Origin: JAUIKM01 sp964445695
GTDB taxonomy: Bacteria > Bacteroidota > Ignavibacteria > Kapaibacteriales > UBA7675
Direction of reading: 5' to 3'
DNA: 64,000 bases
Assembly (NCBI GenBank): GCA_964445695.1
Contig: CAYULF010000020.1
Coordinates: 1-64,000 of the forward strand
Positions 43,044-51,083 of the stretch are shown piece by piece (positions within the stretch are counted from its first letter, which is position 1; each line of letters opens with the position of its first letter). The notes beneath the pieces were generated by a model. It did not search any database and was not told the DNA's origin. It worked only from the letters and a program-made list of their open reading frames with translations. The translations under genes were made by a program, and so were the position numbers.

Positions 43044-45539
43044 TCAGGGATTTTCACCCGTTTCTGCGGCGACTTCAGCTGTTGAACGGCGCGCACCGCG
43101 GCCGTTCAGGCGCAGGCGTTTGCCCGCCTGCTCGCGACCGTTCTTTTTGCTGCGGGCCGCCTGGGTGCCGCTCACCGTCACGCGAAGCGCGCGCAGACCG
43201 GATACGCTCTGCATATCTTCCAACTCAAAGCTTTCGATCTGCGGCTCGATGGTTCCGACGCTCTGCAGGTAGTTCAGATACTCCTCGTATTCGCGCGCTT
43301 CTTTGTTCTGTGAATAGACGATCGCAATCTTGCCGGGCTGCGTCAACCGCTCGCCGCTGCCCTTCACGACGGCTTTGTCGATGCGCTTTTTGATGATCTC
43401 ATAGCGGATGTTGTAAGCGCCGTCCACGTCGAACTGTTTTTCGTCCACGCGAAAGCGAATCGCCAGCGGCGTGTCCTGCACCAGAATCAGATGCGCCGAC
43501 TCCAGCGGCAGCGGCAGGTCGTCGCGCAGACGGTCGGTGCTCACCGCGGCTTCGCACATCGCTTCCAGCTGCCACAAACGCAGATTTTTCAGGTACATGC
43601 GGTCAAAGTAGCCTTCGGAGTTCAGCGACGCGCCGATGTACATCCCGTGATCCACGCCGTCGCTTTTGTACTTCTCGAAGTAGTGCGGAAACATCGCCTG
43701 TGCGCGTTCCTGCGCTTTCTCCAGAATCTGCCCCACCGTGTCATTGATGCGCGCAACACTTTCGTCGAACTCGCGCCGCTTGCGGTACACGATATTCAAC
43801 TCGGGCGAGAGACTGTCGTAGTACACGCGCACTATGTCGTCCACGCGCGTCGAGTAAGTCCGCAAATGTTGAAACAGCGGCTCGACTTCGCTGCGCAGGT
43901 AGTCAAGTATCGAGAGTTCATCGCCCGAACCCAGATGTTCAATCACCGAGTCGACCATGCGGCTCAAACGGAAATCCAGCTCGTCGAAAATCGGCATGGG
44001 TTTGACCGCCGCCGCCGCGCGCACCACGTCCAGCGCCAGGCTCAGTTGGCCGGCCAGGTCGGCGCGGATGCATTCGTTGCGCTGCGTGCTCGAGCCGCGG
44101 ATGTCGGACAGGCCGTAGAGCGGGTAGACATCTTCAAAGACAATCGGCTCCATCTCGCCCACCGCGCGGTCCTGCCGCGGCTGACGCGCAAGCACATTGA
44201 CGGCCGCGCGGTGAAACCGCCACTCAACCGCCGGGTGAATCGCCGTGCATTCGTTTTTGATGATCTGCTGAATTTGAGCGTTCAGGTCGTCCACGCTGCG
44301 TTTCATCGCGACGGCGAACATCGGCAGCAACTGCTGCAGCTTCAGTGTGTTCAGACTCGTCAGGTCGCCGGCGTTCGGAGAGGCAAGCTCGATCATGCCC
44401 ACGACCTTGCCGTCGTGAATCAGCGGCGCAACCGCGATGTTGCGCAGTCCCGCGCGCAGCAGCAGTTCTTCCGTGCCGCGCCGGTTCGGCAAGCGCTCCA
44501 GATCCGTTTCCACCACAAATCCACCAGCCTCGTAGGCGCGCTGGTAGACGGAATTCTTGAAAGCGTCGCAATTCAGCCCGCAGTCGTCGGTCAGAATCAG
44601 ACTGCGACCAAGGCGACCAGCGAACATCATCATCGTATCGTAGTCCTTCGCAAAAGGCGTAATGCCCAGGCGCAGGTCGCGACGACGCATGATATTGCGC
44701 ACGGCGCGCTCCAGGCGGTCGAAGGACGTCGCATTTGTCAACGCGTCCGACTCGATCAGACGGTATTTCAGGCGCGACAGCGTTTCCTGTTCACTTACGT
44801 CCGTCGCCGCAAAAATCGAGACGCCGCTGAAAACAAACAGGTCCAGCGGCAACAGACGCGACCACATCTCAAGATCGGTCGAATTTTTCATGAGGGCGTC
44901 GATGTCGTCGTCGCTCAGCTGCGGCAACTCCCCGTCCACTTTAATATCCATGAATCGCGGGTCGATCTCGCTGCGGAAGTGCAGGTCCAGTCCGTCCGCC
45001 GGGCTCTGCGCGGTGAACACAAACGGCGTGATATGCTCAAAACGGCGACCATAAAAACGGGCCAGAATCATGCTGTAAGCGCTCATGATCTTGGCCTGAA
45101 TCACGCTCTCCATGTCCATGTTGACCTGCACGTGTTTGTGCGCGCCGTCTTCTCCGCTCAGGTAGTCGCGGAACTTCTGCGTGGCGTAGACCAGGTCGGT
45201 TGAAAAGGGCCTGAAAGCGCCGACAAAGGCCTCGTTCTGCTGCGCCGGCGGAATCACCGCGGTCAACATGCATTCTATCAGGTCCATGTTGGCAGTGACG
45301 GTTTCCATGTCCACTTCTTCGGCCAGCAGGGCGGGCGCCGCTTCCACGCGGTCCACCACTTCCTGCGCCATCGTGGAGTGCATGCCCTTTGTCTGCCGCA
45401 CCATCGACCGCCAGAACTCCAGCAGCTGTTCAAAACTGAGCCGGGACCGCAGGTGTACGCCGCGCGAACGCAGGTAGTCGTCCACCTCGCCGATGCTGAT
45501 CCGACCTTCCCTGTTCGAAGTTGTAGTTGTAGCTGTCAT
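43044..45539 (-). CDS. Large GAF-domain protein, paralogue 1
   Basis: An 831-aa cytoplasmic protein. The middle contains a GAF-like sensor fold (FAGRLGRSLILTDDCGL, RNIAVAPLIHDGKVVGMIEL). The rest is helical and conserved with its neighbour: SDLEMWSRLLP-type segment, ECTAIHPAVEWRFHRAA, PIVFEDVYPLYGLSDIRG, FPHYFEKYKSDGVDHGMYIG, FDRMYLKNLRLWQ and RFRVDEKQFDVDGAYNIRYE. Long GAF proteins of this type are common in Bacteroidota and uncharacterised. The C-terminus is basic (RSKKNGREQAGKRLRLNGRG). ATG 45539 is used; a GTG 24 bp upstream is possible. It lies 80 bp downstream of its paralogue. The role is unknown; sensing or signalling is inferred from GAF. Confidence 0.83.
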   Translation of the reverse strand: MTATTTTSNREGRISIGEVDDYLRSRGVHLRSRLSFEQLLEFWRSMVRQTKGMHSTMAQEVVDRVEAAPALLAEEVDMETVTANMDLIECMLTAVIPPAQQNEAFVGAFRPFSTDLVYATQKFRDYLSGEDGAHKHVQVNMDMESVIQAKIMSAYSMILARFYGRRFEHITPFVFTAQSPADGLDLHFRSEIDPRFMDIKVDGELPQLSDDDIDALMKNSTDLEMWSRLLPLDLFVFSGVSIFAATDVSEQETLSRLKYRLIESDALTNATSFDRLERAVRNIMRRRDLRLGITPFAKDYDTMMMFAGRLGRSLILTDDCGLNCDAFKNSVYQRAYEAGGFVVETDLERLPNRRGTEELLLRAGLRNIAVAPLIHDGKVVGMIELASPNAGDLTSLNTLKLQQLLPMFAVAMKRSVDDLNAQIQQIIKNECTAIHPAVEWRFHRAAVNVLARQPRQDRAVGEMEPIVFEDVYPLYGLSDIRGSSTQRNECIRADLAGQLSLALDVVRAAAAVKPMPIFDELDFRLSRMVDSVIEHLGSGDELSILDYLRSEVEPLFQHLRTYSTRVDDIVRVYYDSLSPELNIVYRKRREFDESVARINDTVGQILEKAQERAQAMFPHYFEKYKSDGVDHGMYIGASLNSEGYFDRMYLKNLRLWQLEAMCEAAVSTDRLRDDLPLPLESAHLILVQDTPLAIRFRVDEKQFDVDGAYNIRYEIIKKRIDKAVVKGSGERLTQPGKIAIVYSQNKEAREYEEYLNYLQSVGTIEPQIESFELEDMQSVSGLRALRVTVSGTQAARSKKNGREQAGKRLRLNGRGARRSTAEVAAETGENP

Positions 45540-45619
45540 ATTTTTGCCCGCACCTGGTTGCACCGCAGGGAAATACTCCGGCGCCTTGAGGCCTTTACGC
45601 TGCGCGTAGGCCTGCCTGA

Positions 45620-48094
45620 CTATTTTGTTTGTCCCGCAACGGCATGCGCCGTGTTGTCGAATATCGCCGCAATTTGTTGTGTCGCTTCGGCCGAAAGTCC
45701 AGTCGCCCCGTTTGAAGCCCCGGCGCCGTTGACTCCGCCCTTCGTTGAGCCGACGGTCACGCGCAGGGCCTGCATTCCCTGGATGCCCTGCACCGGGTCG
45801 AGTTCCAGCGCTTCGACGCCCGCTTCCAGGAAGCCGGCCGCCGTCAGAAATTCAAAGTATTCGCGGTACTCAACGGCGGCTTTGGGCTGCGAGAAAACGA
45901 CGGCAATCGCTCCGGGTTGCGTCAATCGTTCCGCCGTGCCGCGAATTTTCACCTTGTCGATCCGCTTTTTGATGATTTCATAGCGCAGGTTGTACGCGCC
46001 GTCCACGTCGAACTTTTTGTCGTCCAGCCGGAAGCGCACCGCCAGCGGCTCGTCGTGCACCAGCAGCAGATGCGAGGTCTGCATCGGCACCGCCAGCTCG
46101 CCGGCCAGTTCCCGCGTGCGCTGCGCCACGCGGCACAGCAGCAACAGCTGCCACAACCGCAGATTGCGCAGGTACATGCGATCAAATCCGCGCCGTTCCA
46201 CCAGCGAAGCTCCGACGTACATCACGTGTTCAATGCCGTCGGACTTGTACTTCTCAAAGTAGTGCGGGAACATCGCCTGAGCGCGGTCCTGCTCCTGGTC
46301 CAGTATAGTTGAAATTTCGTCGTTTAAACGCTGCAGCGACTGGTCGAACTCGCGGCGGCGGCGGTAGACCATGCCGGCGTCGGCGTCCACGGCGGCGGTA
46401 TAAGCGTCGATAGCCGCGGTGACCGGCGCGCCGAAATTGCGCAGGCGGCCAAACACACTTTCCACGTCGCTGCGCAGGAAGTTGACGATGCCGCTTTCAT
46501 CGCCCGAGACCACACCGCGGCGGATGTGCGCTTCGTGCTCCCGGATTTTGTAGCGGATTTCGCGCAGAATCGGCATCGCGTCGATTTCCAGCGCTGCGCC
46601 AATCACCTGCTGCGCCAGGTCCAGTTGTTCCAGTAGGTCGCACTGGATGGCCGCATTGCGCAGTCCGGTTGCGTCGCGCACGTCGCTCAGGCCGTAGAGC
46701 GGATAAACGTCATTAAACACCAGGTCGCGCATCTGCACCGTCGCGTCGCTACGGCGCTCCTCCAGCAGCTTGATCGCCGCGGAGCGGAACCGCCACTCCA
46801 CCGTCGGGTGGATCGAGGTGTATTCTTCTTTGATCAGCGCTTCTACGCGGTTGTTCAGTTCTTCGGTGCTGCGATCCAGCGCCACGGCAAACAAGGGCAG
46901 CAGCTCGCCGATTTTGATGAGGTTGACGCGGTTGAACGAATAGGCGTCGGGGCTGCCCAGTTCGAGCATGCCGACGAGTTCGCCGTCGTGCAGCAGCGGC
47001 GCCACAACGACGTTGCGCAGACCGATCGCGAGGAAGCGCTCTTCAAGCATCCCCGGCTGTTCCAGCTGCTGCAGGTCGTCAATCAGCTCGATGTGCCCCG
47101 TGCGCGCCACCCGCGCATACAGCGATTCTTCGAGCGCCCGCGACGTCGCCAGGCATTGCTCGGTCAGTGCCAGGCTGCGCCCCAGCTGCCGCGAAAGTCG
47201 CAACGTGTTGTCCAGTCCGGCCGAGTAGGCCGCCACTCCCAGTCGCATCGTCGGGCGTTTCAGGTAGCTGCGAACCTTGCGCTCCAGTTCGTTGAACGCG
47301 TCGGGAGCGGTCAGCGCACTTTTCTGCAGCAGATCCAGGCGCATGCCGGACAGCATTTCCTGGTCGGTGATGTCCGTGGCGTGCATGATCGAAAAGCCGC
47401 GCATTTCAAAGTTTTCCGGCGGCAGAATGCGCATCCAGGTGTCCAGGTCGGTCATGTTGGAACGCAGCTCGGTCAGGTCGTCATCGCTCAGCTCCACGCG
47501 CGGCCCGCGTTCGATGATGCGCAGAAAGCGCGCGTCGATCATGATTTTATAGTGCCGTTCCATGCCTGTGTCGGGATCGGAAACGACAAAAACCACGGGA
47601 AATTCGTAGTTGAGTCCGATGCCGTAGATCTGCCCCAGAATGGCCACGTACATGTGCACCATGCGCGCCAGGAGCATCTGGCCCGGATCAAAATTCATCG
47701 TGAAATTGATTTCGTCTTCGCGCAGTTTGATGTACTTGTCAAAATCGCGCGTGGTGTAGAGCGGACGCATGTCGTCGGGAGTGACAGCCGCGATCAAATG
47801 TCGTTCCCATGCGCCGGGTGCGACGACGCCGGACATCAGAAAGTCGACGAGCGGCCGGTTGCGTTCCACCACGTCAAACGATTCGATCGCCCCGTGCAGT
47901 TCGCGGCATTGCTCCACCAGATCAAACTGACGGCGCCACTCGGCCTGCAGCGGATGTTCGCGCTGCAACAAATCGTTGCGCCAATACTCGCGCAGAACGT
48001 CGAAACTCAACGTCATCCGCAGCGGCGGTGCGTTTTTTCCGGCACAGGTAAATAATGTCTGATGAAGGGATGCGCTGTCGATGCCTGTTTTCAT
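45620..48094 (-). CDS. Large GAF-domain protein, paralogue 2
   Basis: An 824-aa protein collinear with the downstream paralogue along its whole length. Shared landmarks: SRQLGRSLALTEQCL and RNVVVAPLLHDGELVGMLEL (GAF core), EEYTSIHPTVEWRFRSAAI, LVFNDVYPLYGLSDVRD, FPHYFEKYKSDGIEHVMYVG, FDRMYLRNLRLWQ and FRLDDKKFDVDGAYNLRYE. No DNA-binding or catalytic output domain is visible. The ATG at 48094 is chosen over an upstream TTG. The last codons (GQTK and stop) coincide with a TTGTTTGTC word of the dispersed repeat (45625-45633). A tandem duplication is the simplest origin. Confidence 0.83.
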   Translation of the reverse strand: MKTGIDSASLHQTLFTCAGKNAPPLRMTLSFDVLREYWRNDLLQREHPLQAEWRRQFDLVEQCRELHGAIESFDVVERNRPLVDFLMSGVVAPGAWERHLIAAVTPDDMRPLYTTRDFDKYIKLREDEINFTMNFDPGQMLLARMVHMYVAILGQIYGIGLNYEFPVVFVVSDPDTGMERHYKIMIDARFLRIIERGPRVELSDDDLTELRSNMTDLDTWMRILPPENFEMRGFSIMHATDITDQEMLSGMRLDLLQKSALTAPDAFNELERKVRSYLKRPTMRLGVAAYSAGLDNTLRLSRQLGRSLALTEQCLATSRALEESLYARVARTGHIELIDDLQQLEQPGMLEERFLAIGLRNVVVAPLLHDGELVGMLELGSPDAYSFNRVNLIKIGELLPLFAVALDRSTEELNNRVEALIKEEYTSIHPTVEWRFRSAAIKLLEERRSDATVQMRDLVFNDVYPLYGLSDVRDATGLRNAAIQCDLLEQLDLAQQVIGAALEIDAMPILREIRYKIREHEAHIRRGVVSGDESGIVNFLRSDVESVFGRLRNFGAPVTAAIDAYTAAVDADAGMVYRRRREFDQSLQRLNDEISTILDQEQDRAQAMFPHYFEKYKSDGIEHVMYVGASLVERRGFDRMYLRNLRLWQLLLLCRVAQRTRELAGELAVPMQTSHLLLVHDEPLAVRFRLDDKKFDVDGAYNLRYEIIKKRIDKVKIRGTAERLTQPGAIAVVFSQPKAAVEYREYFEFLTAAGFLEAGVEALELDPVQGIQGMQALRVTVGSTKGGVNGAGASNGATGLSAEATQQIAAIFDNTAHAVAGQTK

Positions 48095-48328
48095 GCTTCG
48101 GTCCGGCACTGTGTGGTACAATGCTGATTGCCGGCGCCGAGGCCGGTTCTGCAATGCCAGACGAAACGATCAAAGCTGAAAAAGAGTGCCGCACGAGCCG
48201 ACAGTCGCATGTGAACAGGCCCGAACCGCCTGGATTGGAACCGTGCGACCGACTCGCAGAATCGAAACCTGGATCTGCGCGACTAACAAAAAGCGGCTGT
48301 TAAAAAGGCCGTTGCCGCAGGCCCCGCG

Positions 48329-48967
48329 TCAGTATTTCAGCGTGATCTGAATATTGATGTTTTGCGGTTCGACCAGAAATTTGTCTTCGACGAGGAGTTC
48401 TTCTTCGATGGCGATGATGTACTGCAGTTGTATTGCGCCTTCCTGGCCGCCGATGTTATCCAGCGTAGTAACGACCTGGGTGACGGGTTCCGCGCTGCCG
48501 CCGTTGGGGAGAAGGTGACGAGTTGCTATATCGCCGAAACCGGGAAAAACGCCCAGCTCGACGTAGCTTTCATCACCGAGTTTGAGCGGGTCTTTGGCGA
48601 GCGATGTCGTGGGCAGAACCAGACCCAGGGCGGCCACCACCACCTGCTGTTCAATCAATTGCTGGTTGTCGACGAGTTTGGCTTCGAGATTCAGACTGAT
48701 AAAAGACGGATTGACGAGATCGTCCAGCCGCAGATCGATGGGAATTTCAGTCAGCGGCTCCATCAGATGGGGCGGATACTCATCGATGCTGACGATGATG
48801 GTTGCTTCAACTACATCGACCTGCTGCAGCGCAACAGGCTCAAAATCAAAGGTGCGCGGCGTTGAGACTTCGTCGGCCGGGGTGCAACCCGCCAGAACGA
48901 GCAAGGCAAACACGGCCGGCAGGCGCAGAAAACGCAGCAGAGCGGGAATTGAATTTATGCTGTTCAT
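48329..48967 (-). CDS. Lipoprotein of unknown function
   Basis: A 212-aa protein with a lipoprotein signal (LLRFLRLPAVFALLVLAGC, lipobox LAGC). The mature part is beta-rich with two similar halves of alternating hydrophobic strands: VVEATIIVSIDEYP / IPIDLRLDDLVNP and LVDNQQLIEQQVVVAALGLVLP, ending LVEPQNINIQITLKY. No family recognised. It follows the anti-sigma/barrel gene by 36 bp on the same strand and may be cotranscribed with the sigma-factor operon. Confidence 0.75.
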   Translation of the reverse strand: MNSINSIPALLRFLRLPAVFALLVLAGCTPADEVSTPRTFDFEPVALQQVDVVEATIIVSIDEYPPHLMEPLTEIPIDLRLDDLVNPSFISLNLEAKLVDNQQLIEQQVVVAALGLVLPTTSLAKDPLKLGDESYVELGVFPGFGDIATRHLLPNGGSAEPVTQVVTTLDNIGGQEGAIQLQYIIAIEEELLVEDKFLVEPQNINIQITLKY

Positions 48968-49003
48968 ACGGATCTCATTTTTGCTGTTGACTGCGCGGCG
49001 GCG

Positions 49004-50296
49004 CTAGAAACGAACGGACGCGCCGTAGAACCACCCGAGTTTATCGGACGTAAAACGCGCCCCGTTGATGTTGTACCACAAACGACTGAATTCAACACCC
49101 AGCGACAGCACGATCGGTTCTTCGGGCGTAGTGCGCAGACCGACAATGCCCTTGCCGAGCGGACCGACTTCCGAGGTACCTACGATGCTCTGGACGTAGG
49201 GGAACACCACGTCGACGGGTGAGAGAACGCGCAGGTCGTAGCGCGTCACCAGTCCGGCCCAGAACAACTGCGGGTTCTGGCGCACCGTCGCGGCGCGATC
49301 CTGAATAACGGTGCGATACTCCTGGCCAAAGGACTCGCGGCCGCCTTCAATTCCCAGCACAAAGTTATTGCCGAATTCATAGGTAAATGCCAGCGAGCGA
49401 TCCGCCGTAAAACCATCCACCTGCGAGGGCAGGGTCACATCGGGGCTGGAGTTGCCGATCAGCGTCCGCAGTTCGATACTGAAATCCATGTCCCGCAGTT
49501 CTTCCAGCTCAACCGCAAATTCGGCGATGTCGAGCGGGTCGGTTTCGGCGCGCGTTTCACTTTGACTGGGGCGCTCAAGTCCGGCAATCAGAATGGCATC
49601 GGTCGTCGGCAGTGGATTGCTCCTCAAGACCGGCGTCTGAAGCGACGCCGGCTTTTGAGGGCTACTGTGCGACTCAAGGTCACTACTTTCGGGTTCACGC
49701 AATTGTTGTTGATCGGCATTTTCTGTCTTGCTCGCGTTGTCAGTCGTGATCGCGGCATTGGACGTCGGCGCAGGCATGTTGCGGACGACGGTTTCCTGAG
49801 CGGGCTGCGCGGGCACGACGGGAATGTCCGCCGGCAGTTCAGAACTCGCAACAGTCGGGGAACCAGACCCGATCTGTTCCGGCCAGGGAAATGGCATCGG
49901 CACTTCGACGAAGGCATAACGATCACCGCCGTCTTGCACCTCGTCCTGACTAAAGCCGCCCATGGCGACCAGCGTCAGCAGCAACGCCACGACGGCGCCG
50001 CCGGCGGCGGCCAGAGCGTGCGAACCCCAACGGCGCAGGCCGCCCATGGCGCGCGCGCTCCAGGAGAGACTCGTCGCTGCCGCCCCGTAGCCGAGTGCCG
50101 CAAATATGTGCGCGCCGGCGGAGGCCGGAGCGGCGATGGTCGGAATGTCCTGCTGGACAATCGACCCGATGCGCAGGTGTTCCTGGAGCACCCGTCGCAG
50201 GTCGGAATCGACGGATAACTGCTGGAACAGGAGTTCCTGGTCGGCCTGGTCCAGGTCGCCGTCCAGAAAATCACGCAGCATAGTTTCTGAATTCAT
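49004..50296 (-). CDS. Putative anti-sigma factor fused to an outer-membrane beta-barrel-like domain
   Basis: A 430-aa protein. Residues 1-50 (LRDFLDGDLDQADQELLFQQ onward, DSDLRRVLQEHLRIG) look like a short anti-sigma N-domain facing the cytoplasm. A transmembrane segment (ALAAAGGAVVALLLTLVAM) lies at about 95-113. A Pro/Ser/Gln/Glu-rich periplasmic linker runs to about 245. The C-terminal 180 residues show alternating amphipathic strands (LAFTYEFGNNFVLGIEGG, LFWAGLVTRYDLR, IVLSLGVEFSRLWYNI) and end in WFYGASVRF, with the terminal Phe of outer-membrane barrels. The gene begins 16 bp after the ECF sigma gene, which supports the anti-sigma role. The fusion would bridge both membranes. The barrel is inferred from the pattern, not a family match. 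Confidence 0.75.
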   Translation of the reverse strand: MNSETMLRDFLDGDLDQADQELLFQQLSVDSDLRRVLQEHLRIGSIVQQDIPTIAAPASAGAHIFAALGYGAAATSLSWSARAMGGLRRWGSHALAAAGGAVVALLLTLVAMGGFSQDEVQDGGDRYAFVEVPMPFPWPEQIGSGSPTVASSELPADIPVVPAQPAQETVVRNMPAPTSNAAITTDNASKTENADQQQLREPESSDLESHSSPQKPASLQTPVLRSNPLPTTDAILIAGLERPSQSETRAETDPLDIAEFAVELEELRDMDFSIELRTLIGNSSPDVTLPSQVDGFTADRSLAFTYEFGNNFVLGIEGGRESFGQEYRTVIQDRAATVRQNPQLFWAGLVTRYDLRVLSPVDVVFPYVQSIVGTSEVGPLGKGIVGLRTTPEEPIVLSLGVEFSRLWYNINGARFTSDKLGWFYGASVRF

Positions 50297-50312
50297 GATG
50301 TCACCTCGGCCT

Positions 50313-50879
50313 TCACTGAAATTTCTCGATGTCGGCCAGATAGGGCGAAAGTATGCTCCGGATGCGCTCTTTGGCGCGCCACACCCTGTTTTTAAGTGCC
50401 GGAACAGTGTCGCCTGTTATTTCTGCGATTTGTGAATACGACATGCCTTCGTATTCTTTCAACACAAAAGCCTCACGATACTTGATATCGAGCAGGCCGA
50501 GAGCGGTCTCGATCAGGTTGAGCAGATCGCGCCGCTCGTAACTTTCGTCCCGGCTGGAGAAGGAAAAGTCATCCAGGTCCAGGAACTGCTTTTTGTCGCG
50601 CCGGTGGTTGTAGCAGAGGTTGCGGGCAATCTTGAACAGATAGGACGGGACGTTTTGCACCTCGTATTCCTTCTGCGCCGCGCGATGGAAGCGAATGAAG
50701 GTTTCCTGGTACACGTCCTGCGCATCGCGATCATCGCCCAGAATCTTGACGCAGTACATAAAAACGCGATTGCCGAAGCGAGCATACAGTTCGGCGAAGG
50801 CGCGCTCACCTTCCGCCTTGCCCTTGGCAATGCGTTTGTACAAGTCGAGATCGGTCGTGTCCTTATTGATCCTCTGCAT
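50313..50879 (-). CDS. RNA polymerase ECF-type sigma factor
   Basis: A 188-aa sigma-70 family ECF factor. Region 2 (AFAELYARFGNRVFMYCVKI, then DAQDVYQETFIRFHRAA) binds core polymerase and the -10 element. Region 4 (LLDIKYREAFVLKEYEGMSY, SQIAEITGDTVPALKNRVWRAKERIR) is the -35-recognising helix-turn-helix. The ATG at 50879 has GCAGG 5 bp upstream; the longer open frame adds an Arg-rich stretch unlike sigma factors. It is directly followed by the putative anti-sigma/barrel gene, the usual sigma/anti-sigma pairing. Confidence 0.95.
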   Translation of the reverse strand: MQRINKDTTDLDLYKRIAKGKAEGERAFAELYARFGNRVFMYCVKILGDDRDAQDVYQETFIRFHRAAQKEYEVQNVPSYLFKIARNLCYNHRRDKKQFLDLDDFSFSSRDESYERRDLLNLIETALGLLDIKYREAFVLKEYEGMSYSQIAEITGDTVPALKNRVWRAKERIRSILSPYLADIEKFQ

Positions 50880-51083
50880 GCAACCTGCCGTGAAACGCCG
50901 GGTACTTCTGCGGCCATGCCGGCCTCTGTCCGGCGTAGATCGTCGAACGTCCGTCGGTCGCCATGCGCCGATCCGCGGACCGCTGCGCACGCAGCCGCGA
51001 CGGAATGGCCCTAAGACACAGCCTGGACAAAAATAGTCTCACGCAGGTTAAAAGGTAGTGACTGCGACCGGCGGAACGGTGAT

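Noticed and set aside
43491..45203. 570-aa plus-strand frame opposite GAF paralogue 1, and a similar 415-aa frame at 46808-48055
   Set aside because: Both mirror the paralogous genes on the other strand and lack starts with ribosome sites.
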